Below, one piece after another: positions 22,104 through 30,808 of a DNA stretch of 64,000 nucleotides. A program made the translations under genes and the position numbers. How positions within the stretch are numbered: the first letter of the stretch is position 1; each line of letters begins with the position of its first letter. The stretch spans positions 473,048,582-473,112,581 of the forward strand of contig NC_057800.1 in NCBI RefSeq assembly GCF_018294505.1, in the 5' to 3' direction. This DNA is from Triticum aestivum. Lineage: Eukaryota; Streptophyta; Magnoliopsida; Poales; Poaceae. The notes beneath the pieces are model-generated. The model searched no databases and had not been told where the DNA came from. It worked only from the letters and a program-made list of their open reading frames with translations.

Positions 22104-22440
22104 TCAGTGGGTGATGGGACGGCGGCGAAGAAGAAGGGGTCGGAGGCCCTCCCGCGCCGCTGCTGGGTGGAAAGTGAACAGCTGCGCCGGTAGTCCCTCG
22201 TTGACGGCGACAGCGTTAAGCCTCCTTCCCTTCCCGGTGGACGGATCCTGCCAGCTCTTTGAGCAGCAGTGAGGGGAGAGAGAGGCCAACGAAGTCTTGT
22301 TTAGATCTGGAGAGGGTGAGAGAGTGTGAAGAGAGCAACTACAAGCACTGAGGCTCCAGCGGGAGAGGGCGAGAGAGTGTGAAGAGAGCAACTACAAGCG
22401 TTGAGGCTCCAGCTTGTATATATATACTAGAGAGAGAGTG
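22104..22440 (-). pseudogene. Promoter and first-exon copy (minus-strand gene), distal
   Basis: A minus-strand TATA box (22417-22427) is followed by a 47 bp segment present twice in tandem (22314-22360, 22367-22413) containing GAGAGTGTGAAGAGAGCAAC in plus-strand reading. The same segment occurs near 25156, also behind a TATA box. A 95-codon frame (22104-22391) is open, but its Ser/Leu-rich composition is not convincing as protein. Confidence 0.4.
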
Positions 22441-22469
22441 TGAAGCGTGCAAACCCTAGAAAACATTTT

Positions 22470-22580
22470 GACCAGTCAAAGAATCCTCCTGGCACAAATT
22501 ATGCTCAAGTGTAGTTATCGAACCCGAGACCTCAAGTTTGATGAGCGAACAGGCTAACCAGCTACACAACCCTCCCATTA
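22470..22580 (-). mobile_element. tRNA-derived SINE-like fragment
   Basis: Minus strand: A-box-like TAGCTGGTTAGCCTG (22550-22564) and B-box GGTTCGA (22518-22524), about 40 nt apart as in RNA polymerase III internal promoters. No cloverleaf could be drawn, so not a functional tRNA gene. The 3' tail of the SINE was not delimited. Confidence 0.4.
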
Positions 22581-23007
22581 TGTTCAACGAGAGGGAAATA
22601 ACCTTTTATACATTCCTGCATTCGTGTGACAAGCATGCCGTGTTTTTGTGTGTGTGTGTGTGGGAGTCATTGGGATTTCAATCATAATCGTGTCATGTGG
22701 CTTTGGTGGTAAGACTATCCACAGTGGTGCAGAAATAATGCAGCCTTAGTCACCTTACCTCTCTCCACGTAGTACGTTGGGTCCCACCAGTCAGAGGGTG
22801 AAACAAACCAATTAATAAGAAAAATTAAAAGCGCTAGCGGTGTATCTTACCTCACACATCTCGCTACTGCTCGGGAACACTGTCCAATTGATCCCTCTGT
22901 TCGCTCACGTACTATTTTAAGTGAATCCTTATTATAACATGGACACAACTTTTGGGCACTTGTATTCGACTTAAGTCAGTGTGCCACCGTATCTCGTATA
23001 CTTACTA
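22581..23007. other. Non-coding stretch with a short GT run
   Basis: A (GT)n tract near 22650-22664. Otherwise no gene and no clear transposon end. Confidence 0.4.
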
Positions 23008-23041
23008 CTCCCTCCGTCTAGGTGTAATAAGTCACGTTAGA
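23008..23041 (+). mobile_element. Solo Stowaway-type MITE end
   Basis: CTCCCTCCGTCTAGGTGTAA after TA. Same family as 3470-3502; the partner terminus is missing. Confidence 0.5.
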
Positions 23042-23061
23042 AGGTGCAACGGGACCAAGGT

Positions 23062-23088
23062 GCGTGTGCGTGTGTGTGTGTGTGTGTT
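23062..23088. repeat. GT-rich microsatellite
   Basis: GTGCGTGTGCGTGTGTGTGT and further GT repeats. Confidence 0.9.
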
Positions 23089-23179
23089 TAACACCATGTG
23101 TGTGTTAGAGAGAGCGACAGATCGACCTACTCCTATAGAGAGATGTTGTGTAGTGTACGATTTTAGCTGCGAGAGTCGG

Positions 23180-23410
23180 TGCATCCTCTCGTTTCCGGGC
23201 GTGTCCGGTAGGGACATGCAGACAGCTGCCACGCCCGCTCCTGACCAGCCTGGCCCACCCAAAGCCCCTCCATCGCCCGCGCGCGCTTCCCGCCCGAAAC
23301 GGTCAGCACCGCTCCAAAGAATCGGTGTTGCATTCATGCCCGGGCAGAGCGGACGCAACCTCTCACTGGCGCAAGAGTGATGGTTGCTTCGTCCGTCCAA
23401 CTTACTGCTG
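23180..23410 (+). repeat. Copy of the promoter-like region
   Basis: Shares CGCCCGCGCGC, CCCGCCCGAAACGGTCAGC and CGTCCGTCCA with the promoter split between 3590-3721 and 18406-18420. A 142-codon frame crosses it, but nothing supports translation. Confidence 0.45.
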
Positions 23411-23631
23411 GGTCTATGTGATTTGACGGCTCATTGGTCTTTATTACTGAGGTGGTAGGACTGCTGGATGTCCCACGCTTTCGGCGAAAGGAGGTATACT
23501 ACTACTACTAGATTACAATTTTCTCTATTCTTACAGCGGAGGCGTGCAAGAGCAGTGAAAACACACAGGCTCAGTGATTACATGGCCCACCTCACACTAT
23601 CACCGTGCGACACCTAACTCTTTACATAGTA

Positions 23632-24267
23632 CTCCCTCTGTTCCTAAATATTACTAGATGACTCCCCGCGCGTTGGCGCGGAACAGCGGTATATCTCTCT
23701 GCGCAAAATTATCGATTTCATAGAACAAAAAAACTCTATAACCGCATGACAAATGTGGTAGCCAAACTAAATAAACTCCCATCACCATTTAGATCATCCC
23801 ACGTAAGGAAAAAAGATCAGCCAACACCTACTGCATGATGGGATTATATTTTTCTTTTTGACATGTTAATAGGACTTAAAAGCTCACTTACATGCATGCT
23901 ACCGGTGCATGCTTGCATGCAAACATGTTGATGTGATTTAAAACCCACTCACATGCATGTGGCACGGTATTTCTGCATGCTTGCATGTGGCTTAGTGTGG
24001 AGCCTCTCAATGTCAAGATCAGACGGCTATTATGGACTGATTTACTTCATCTAACGGCTACATCAATTTTGATGACGTGGTTCAAGGAGAGGATAGAGAA
24101 TTTCTAGTAGTGGGGGCTAGCTATTACTAGTAGATATATGTCTTTGTAGAGATTCCACTACATACGGAACAAAATGAATGAATCTACACTTAAAATGCAT
24201 CTATATACATCCGCATGTGGTTCATGGTGAAATCTCTACAAAGACTTATATTTAGGAACGGAGGAAG
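23632..24267. mobile_element. Stowaway MITE split by a nested insertion
   Basis: TA-flanked. The left end reads CTCCCTCTGTTCCTAAATAT and the right end, read on the minus strand, CTTCCTCCGTTCCTAAATAT. The body is interrupted after CTAAA by the insertion at 23658-24121. Confidence 0.75.
23658..24121. mobile_element. Nested insertion with 9 bp direct repeats
   Basis: TATTACTAG occurs exactly at 23649-23657 and 24122-24130, bounding 464 bp of foreign DNA. The left end holds a GC-rich hairpin (CCCCGCGCG, GCGCGG). A 9 bp duplication fits a Mutator-type element, while the CTAG next to a GC hairpin on the minus strand also resembles a Helitron 3' end. The class is unresolved. Confidence 0.6.
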
Positions 24268-24451
24268 TACTAGTATAGTACGTACTGTAATTTATCAGCA
24301 AGATAAATTTGTATAATGCTATGAAGCTTCCAGCTTCTGTTACATGTATCTTGCGTCCAAGGTTGCCCGTTGCAACATTTCATCAAATACAAAGGAGACT
24401 AACATGCATGCTATTGCATCTCAATGATTGACAGATCATAGAAAATATGTA
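24268..24451. other. Spacer
   Basis: No feature recognised between two Stowaway MITEs. Confidence 0.4.
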
Positions 24452-24548
24452 CTCCCTCCGTTCCAAAATAAGTTTCTCGACTTTGTGCAAACTTTAGTAC
24501 AAAGTTGTACTACTACTAAAGTTGACACTTATTTTGGAACAGAGGCAG
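24452..24548. mobile_element. Short Stowaway MITE
   Basis: TA precedes CTCCCTCCGTTCCAAAATAA. The other end reads CTGTTCCAAAATAAGTGTCA on the minus strand. About 97 bp; the right terminus has decayed. Confidence 0.75.
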
Positions 24549-24649
24549 CTAAAGAAAAAAATGATTCATGCAGTCCCTAGCCCTTGAACCATGAACCCTG
24601 ACCAGGCTTCAATTTGCTGGCAACATTCGAGCTTCCTAATAAATGAAGT

Positions 24650-25226
24650 TTGCAACCTTTTGACCATCGGATCATTTTGTGCAGTTTCACCAAAACCGAG
24701 ATGAGCATCCCTATGGCAAAGAAATTGAACAAGCGTGATTAGAATAAGATTACTGGGACTAGTTGATGAGACATAAACTCATCACAAATACAGTACGTAG
24801 AAGCCAGTAGAGGTATGTGCGGAGTAAAGAAGTAGAGAAATATCCACAAGGAGTGATGTGGGCAGCTGGAGCAGTGGTGCAAGCCGGCTGTAAAGGGAGT
24901 TGTACCTGAGGGACGTAGCTCAACCTTGAGGAGGGCGGCGGGAGGCGGCAACTGCCCACGTCGCGGCAGTGAGCAAGGGACGAAGGCAACCTCACCGGCT
25001 TTGTGAGAGAGAACAACGGGGACCCCTGATCAGGACGTGCCGACAGTGGGTTTTCGCCGTTGGCGACGGCCACCGCATCTACACTAAGCATCCACCCCTT
25101 CCCCAAGCGGACGTGATCTGCCGGGATGTTAGAGATGTGGCCACAGTCGTTTTGTGCGAGAGAGTGTGAAGAGAGCAACCCCAGCAAGCAACCATGTAGG
25201 CTAGCCTGTCCTGACTATGTATATAG
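24650..25226 (-). pseudogene. 5' region and GTAQ exon of a minus-strand gene
   Basis: Minus strand: a TATA-like box (25218-25226), a leader containing the segment shared with 22314-22413, a 142-codon frame (24759-25187), then an intron-like gap and an exon (about 24650-24711) encoding DAHLGFGETAQNDPMVK behind a TTTGCCATAG acceptor. The exon matches the GTAQ exons at 20152-20309 and 19555-19600. This points to a gene on the minus strand running toward 19350, now invaded and decayed. Confidence 0.4.
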
Positions 25227-25499
25227 TGGAGCGGTTTCCTTTTCTCTCCATATGAACCTATCATATTGCGTACGTGCCACTAAAGAAAAAAAACTTTATT
25301 TATAAATGACGCGGCACCTACTACTCGTTCTCCTATAACCTTGCGCTTGGCATCTCCAAAATATTAACCTTGCGACTGGCTCTTCGCCTCTTTGGGAAGT
25401 TGAGCAATAATGGTAGTGCAGTATATATCATTCTGGCTATATGAGACCGAATGAATTGCCGCACGTCCACCACATGGGCGAGGGTCGAGGGGCGAGGGA

Positions 25500-25612
25500 G
25501 AGTGCTACATATGGAGCAAAATGAGTGAATCTACACTCTAAAATACGTCTATATACATCAGTGTTTGGAGTATGTACTAGTAGTTCATATTGAAATCTAC
25601 TAAAGGACATGG
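25500..25612. mobile_element. Stowaway MITE remnant
   Basis: GAGTGAATCTACACTCTAAA, TCTATATACATC and TTGAAATCTAC words match the interior of the MITE at 23632-24267. Termini lost. Confidence 0.5.
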
Positions 25613-25635
25613 GAGAGGGAGCGGGCGTAAGGCGT

Positions 25636-25908
25636 AGGGGCTGTTTGGTTCCCAGCCACACCTTGCCACACTTTGCCACACCTAACCTTAGGCAAGTCTG
25701 ACCAAGTTAGGTAGGTGTTTGGTTCTAGCCACACCTAAGACAAGGATTTTTTTATGAGCAGTGAACCCCACATGTCATGGACACAAAAAGTGTGGCAAGA
25801 TTCCCTTAGGCAAGCCAAAGTGTGGCTAATAATTTGAGCAACTCAACTAAGGCAAGTGTGGCAAGTGTGGCAATATATGGCAAAGATAGTCACAATCCAA
25901 ACAGCCCT
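25636..25908. mobile_element. MITE with GGGCTGTTTGG ends
   Basis: Left end AGGGGCTGTTTGGTTCCCA; right end, on the minus strand, AGGGCTGTTTGGATTG. The inside is rich in TGTGGCAAG and CCACACC words. The end type fits Harbinger or hAT MITEs. I could not fix a clean target duplication. Confidence 0.65.
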
Positions 25909-27771
25909 GTAGTAAGCAAGCTTCACCTCATCCTGCGAGCCACCGCACCCGTGGGCGGGGGAGATGGCGTACTAAGCAAGCTTCTCCTTGTTCTGCGAGT
26001 TGACGGGACACATCAAAAGTACTCTAGTGTATAGAGCCTTGCCTCTAAGGTAGGCCCCACATGGTTTGCCTCTTTTTTTAACATAACACGTCAAGTCGCA
26101 ATTTGTTTGTTCACCCATGGTAGACGATCCTCCCTCCACCAAGTGGACAACCAGTACACGTGCCAAATTACCATGTGGGCTGCCTTTTTCGTACAAAAAT
26201 GAGCTCCACCATGTACCCGCGCAGGTGTGGTTGGGAAAGAGACGGGAGTATGTGCGCCGTGCATGCACCTCTTCTCTTCGTGCACGTCCCCCACCTACGT
26301 GGGTGTCTGTGAGAGATACAAACCGCGTTCGTGAGTGTTTTATGTTTTGGGGTGGGGGTTGATTTCGTGAATTATTTGTGGGAATATGTTTCGATGACAT
26401 CTCAAACAAAATTTTGAATGCAATGTGTGTGAAATGGAGGCCTATCCATATCATACATAGAGGGTCGGGCAATCCATGAGAAGAGAGGGAGGGGTCATAG
26501 CTATCGATAGAGTCGAAGACAGGATCAAGTGGGTGGGTGCGAGATTGATGAAGAGAGCCATCGAAATTGTGTGTGTGTACAAGTAAAAGATATAGGGCGA
26601 CTGGCCTACCGGAACGTTAGAGGGCACACGTCAAGTTTGTGTGTGGCAGGGAGACATGACTAGAGCGCTCGATGTATCAGTGTGTGTGGGGGGAGGGGGT
26701 GGTGGGAGGGGTAGGCAGAGGCCTAACTATAGAGGTAGAACGACTCGTATATGTGTTGAGAAGGAGAGACCCAGCTATGTCTTGAGGGAGATCGGTCTAC
26801 ATCCATACATAACTGAAGGACGGGAAATATGATGGGAGAGAGGGAGAGGAGAGAGAGAGGGAGGGAGAGGGAGGGAGAGGGGTAGAGTGTTGGATGGGTG
26901 ATGGAGTTGCTTCTCGAAGATGGTGGGAGAGCCCTACTAGACAAACTGAGGGTGGAACTGCAATGTTATCAATAAGAGTGGGGATGTGTTTCTGTGTGTG
27001 CATGTGAGTGATAGATTTGTCGGGACGCATCCATGGATGATGAAGGGGAACCATGTGTTTGGTAAGCAAACCTAACTAGATCGGTAGATCAATTGTTGTT
27101 TGTCGGAGGAAGGGAGAGACACAACTAATGAGGTAGATCGATTGACGTGTGGGTAAAAACGAGTTATAAGGACCTAGCTAGCTATATGCATAGCGAGAGA
27201 TCAGTCAGTGTACGTCCATTTGGTAGAGGCAAATAAGGCCCAACGAGACGGATAGACAGAGAGAATGGAGCTAGGAGGTGGTGCAAGAGGCCCAACTACT
27301 AGCTAGATAGGGGGAGGAGTGTGCAGTTGTGAGAGCGATGAAAAGAGGGGCGAGAGTTTACACGTGTGTCTGACCGTATGAGAGACACGAGGCAAGGACA
27401 CATAAAGGAGGAGATTGAAGGTGTGTTTGAATGTTGTAGGCAGGCATCGCTAGAGAGGTTTATCGATCGGTGTGTGTCGGAAATGATTTGTGGGGACTCT
27501 GGGAGAACGACCTAAAGAAAAAAAAATGAATGTGCCCGATGGATAGAATGCCGAGGGAGGGGGAGGGCGAGGAGGGCGTGTGCATGCACGAGAGAAAGTT
27601 AGTAGTAGCTACAAAGGTTAGAGGATTGTGTGGGTGTAAGAGACTAACAAAGATCATAATTTGATATGAAAGCGGATTCATATATTTGAATAGGAGATCA
27701 TAGTGTTTTAAACATTGCATGCATGAATATGGCGGTGATACACGTGTTGTGCACATGTTATACCATAATGT
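25909..27771. other. Long non-coding, purine-biased stretch
   Basis: No gene supported. Contains a (GA/GGGA)n tract at about 26830-26882, G-runs near 26690-26715 and many short GAGAGA words. Frames on either strand lack conserved-looking composition. Confidence 0.4.
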
Positions 27772-27990
27772 GATAATGCATGGCGTTTGCAACTCATAGC
27801 TAAATGCCGAACAATCTAAACCATACTATACATCAAACAATCTCACATTTTATTTGAATTTGTGATAATGTGTGGCGTTTGCAGCTTAAAACTAAATATC
27901 GAAATATCTAAGCAATACTATATATCGAACATTCTCACATTTTATTTGAATTTGTGGTAATGTGTGGTGTTTGCAACTGGAATCTAAATA
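27772..27990. repeat. 92 bp tandem repeat, 2.4 copies
   Basis: Starts at 27772, 27864 and 27956, an exact 92 bp period. Each unit opens with GATAATGTGTGGCGTTTGCA-like sequence and closes with CACATTTTATTTGAATTTGT. Confidence 0.85.
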
Positions 27991-28500
27991 CTTGTAGGCG
28001 TAGGGGGCGGGGCACCATACATAATGTGATAAACACATTATACATATGAGACATGGTTTAGATTATGAAGATCTAGCTAGAGCTAGAAATATAATGTGAT
28101 TTGAAATCAAAATAAAGTGCATTCAAAAAATCTAGTTCGAGTTCATATAGTACACATAGTTTATATGTAACTCCAGACTAATCATGTGGTGTGCTGTGAA
28201 GATAATACACAAACGATAGTTTAACTTGACAATAATGATGATTGTAGATCATATTAAAACAGAGAAACGAATTCAAATGCTTTGACTTCACAACAATCAT
28301 TATTGTAGATCTTATTCAAATAGAGGAACAAATTCAAATTTAGTTCATATTGAAGCGGTAGTATATACGTTTGGAATGCACTAAAACGTCCATTTGAGTA
28401 GTAGGTTGCATGCATTATACACGTAGTGAAATATTTTAATTGAACATAACATGAATTCAAAGTTTTGAATGACATTTGTAGGGCGCATTGATTTGGTACA
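27991..28500. other. AT-rich non-coding stretch
   Basis: A partial duplication (CAATAATGATGATTGTAGAT near 28230 and CAATCATTATTGTAGATCTT near 28293) is visible. No gene. Confidence 0.4.
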
Positions 28501-29180
28501 GTACACATTAGGCTTGTCTGGAAATTTCAACATGCGCCTTGTTAGCCCGAAATATTTAAGATATATCTTTGTCTCGTTGTGCTCCGACAACTCCCTCCAT
28601 CTCAACCCGCGCCTTGCTATTCCGAAATTAAAACACACGCGAAAACTCCCACCTCCTGTGAAATCCCAACACGCGAAATGCCCGTGGTACCCCTGAACAG
28701 AAAGAACCGCCTCAAATCGGTGGGGGTACTTTCGTAACTTACCCCACATTTCGGATAAGCGTGTCTCTACGCCATGGTTCCCCACTGCCATCCCATCCGC
28801 CCACCCATTCGTACACCGAGGCCGCGAAAACCCGCAACGAAACCCCACACCCTTCTCCGTCCGCCACCCAGCCGGAGCCTCTTCCCCGACGACGTCGTCC
28901 ACAGCAACACCTTGACGTCCCTCATCCACCGTACCGGATGAGGATCCGTCGTCGATCTCATCGTCCCGCCGTTTCAGCCACCCCATCCTCCACCTCCAAG
29001 GAGCTTCCCCGATGTTCCCCTCGTCTTTCACGCCACCTCCATTCCCACACCGCCGTCTTCACCTGCACCACCGGAAGAGCATCATCATCACCGTTTCCTT
29101 GGATGAAGCTGCGGCCGAATCGGCGCCACCAAAGAGGTTGTACACTAATCGCCACATTTTCTTCTTAATTCGATCTCACG
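28501..29180 (+). other. GC-rich putative first exon region
   Basis: Base composition changes sharply to C-rich. Frames at 28761-29168 and 29012-29800 are open but low-complexity (Pro/Arg/His). The segment ends CCAAAGAGGTTGTACAC, a donor-like sequence repeated at 30230-30246 (GCCAAAGAGGTTGTACACTT), so it may be a first exon of the gene that runs to 34294. No start codon can be fixed. Confidence 0.35.
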
Positions 29181-29800
29181 GTGCTGCCGGCGCTCGGTCC
29201 CGAGCCGACACGGCGCGGCTCCATCCACGACGGCATCGCCGGACACTTCCTCCACGGCGTCGCGCCCTCGACAGCGACATCCACATCAGTAGGACCTGCT
29301 GCTGCTTTAGCTCTCGCTCGCGCTGCTGCTATGCTCTTGCTCTCGGTCCCCTGCCTGGTCTGCTCTTGCTATTGCTCTTGCTCGCGCTGCTGCTCTCGCT
29401 CTTGCTCTTGCTTGCGATGCTGCTCCGATTTACCTACACTTCACTCCGATGCCGCCGGGGTGAAGGAAGAACCAGTTGCAGCGGGGAGGGGGGCTTGCCG
29501 GAGAGGTACCCCACTATCTATCTTAGGGTTCAGGATGGGGGCGGTGGTCACCGGCGGTGGCGGGGCGTTGGCGTGGCGGTGGCGTGGGGATTGCCGGAGA
29601 AAAAGATCAGCACGGGGGGGCCTAGAGGGATGGCGGGGGCGGCGGCGGACCGGCGGTGGGGAGTGTTTTCGGGGCGGGCGGGGCGGTGCACCGCCGGCCG
29701 CGGGCGGTGGGGGGCTGCTGTTTGGCCGGCTCAGGGGGTGGAGGTTGAAGATGAACCGCATGCCCTTGATTTCGTATCCAACGGCTGCAAAATCGACTGA
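29181..29800. repeat. Low-complexity GC-rich block
   Basis: 29300-29424 is a run of GCTCTTGCT-like trinucleotide-biased sequence. 29460-29790 is G-rich. The open frames here are consequences of composition. Confidence 0.5.
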
Positions 29801-29852
29801 CCAGAGATGAAAAATTCAGTCGACCGACATGTAGCCTCACCTTGCTAGTGCG

Positions 29853-29971
29853 TTCAGTTTCGACAGCAAAATTCAGTTTCGACAGCAAAATTGAGTTTCG
29901 ACAGTTAAGTTTAGTTTCGACAGTTAAGTTCAGTTTCAGAAGTTAAATTCAGTTTCAACAGTTAAGTTCAG
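29853..29971. repeat. 19 bp tandem repeat, about 6.3 copies
   Basis: Units of the form TTCAGTTTCGACAGCAAAA and TTCAGTTTCGACAGTTAAG follow one another at a fixed 19 bp period, with one or two changes per unit. Confidence 0.9.
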
Positions 29972-30119
29972 AGATGAGCGGTTGATGTATTTTACATCTA
30001 GCACTTTGTGTTTATGTATTTTACGTCATGTATTGGAGATGCTATTAGAATTCCACTCAGGTTAACGTTGTTCGTTGTCTCTCTTGTCTTGCTTCAGCCT
30101 CGGCGTCGTACAACTCATC

Positions 30120-30236
30120 GGAGCTGCTCCAACGACAAAACCCTCCATCACAGCGGAGCAGTACCTCGGGCTCCATCAGCCGGAGCATCCTCACCGGCCA
30201 ACCCAATCGCTGAGATCGACATGGCTTCGCCAAAGA
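30120..30236 (+). other. Exon-like segment ending CCAAAGAG
   Basis: Pro/Ser-coding GC-rich island between AT-rich flanks, ending at the donor-like AAAGAGGTTGTACAC also present at 29128-29145. Probably a duplicated first-exon variant of the gene downstream. Confidence 0.3.
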
Positions 30237-30808
30237 GGTTGTACACTTGTTGCATCTCTTTTTTACTCTACATGTTATACATATTGTCCACTAAGCACAC
30301 GGATTTGTTCCTTTAGTGTCTCCTTGAAAGAAAGAATATAGGAATTTTAATTTTTACTTGTCCTCCTTCTCAAATTCCTATTCATGAAGCACAAGACTAA
30401 GAGATAGTAGCATAATAGCATTATAACCGTACATTTTCTTGTGGTTTGACTTAATCTCACCATGCTTCTTTGCATCATGTGATCTTCAAATTGTTGTGAA
30501 TCAAACACCCAGATTGGCAAAAATCATGTGTTTTTAAATTCTCTGTTTTGCACATGCATTCCTATCCTATTCCTGTCTATTTCCTATCCTTGCATTGTTG
30601 GAATCCTCCAACTCAAACGAGCCCTTACATAATTACTTCTCTTACAGATAGTTGTCAAAGAAAACCTTGCGTGGTTTGTCCCGTTCCTGCTGCGTCGTCG
30701 TCCACCCCAGCTCAGCTGCTCCAATGACAGAAGGGTCCAGCACAGCAGGGATCCGGCCTCCAGACTATCTTTCGCCGCCTTAGATCTTCTTCCCCGCCGC
30801 TGGCAGCC
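30237..30808. other. Intron-like AT-rich stretch
   Basis: No ORF or repeat of note until a GC-rich island begins near 30680. Confidence 0.3.

Noticed and set aside
22510..22576. Possible tRNA gene
   Set aside because: Box A and B motifs are present but no acceptor stem or anticodon arm can be formed; better read as a SINE fragment.
23032..23400. Opposed frames of 122 and 142 codons
   Set aside because: They overlap a promoter-like repeat and a GT microsatellite; no evidence of coding.
29012..29810. Two long overlapping plus-strand frames (262 and 209 codons)
   Set aside because: They cover the CT-rich trinucleotide block and G-rich DNA. Translations are Leu/Cys/Ser or Arg/Gly runs; low-complexity explains the lack of stops.
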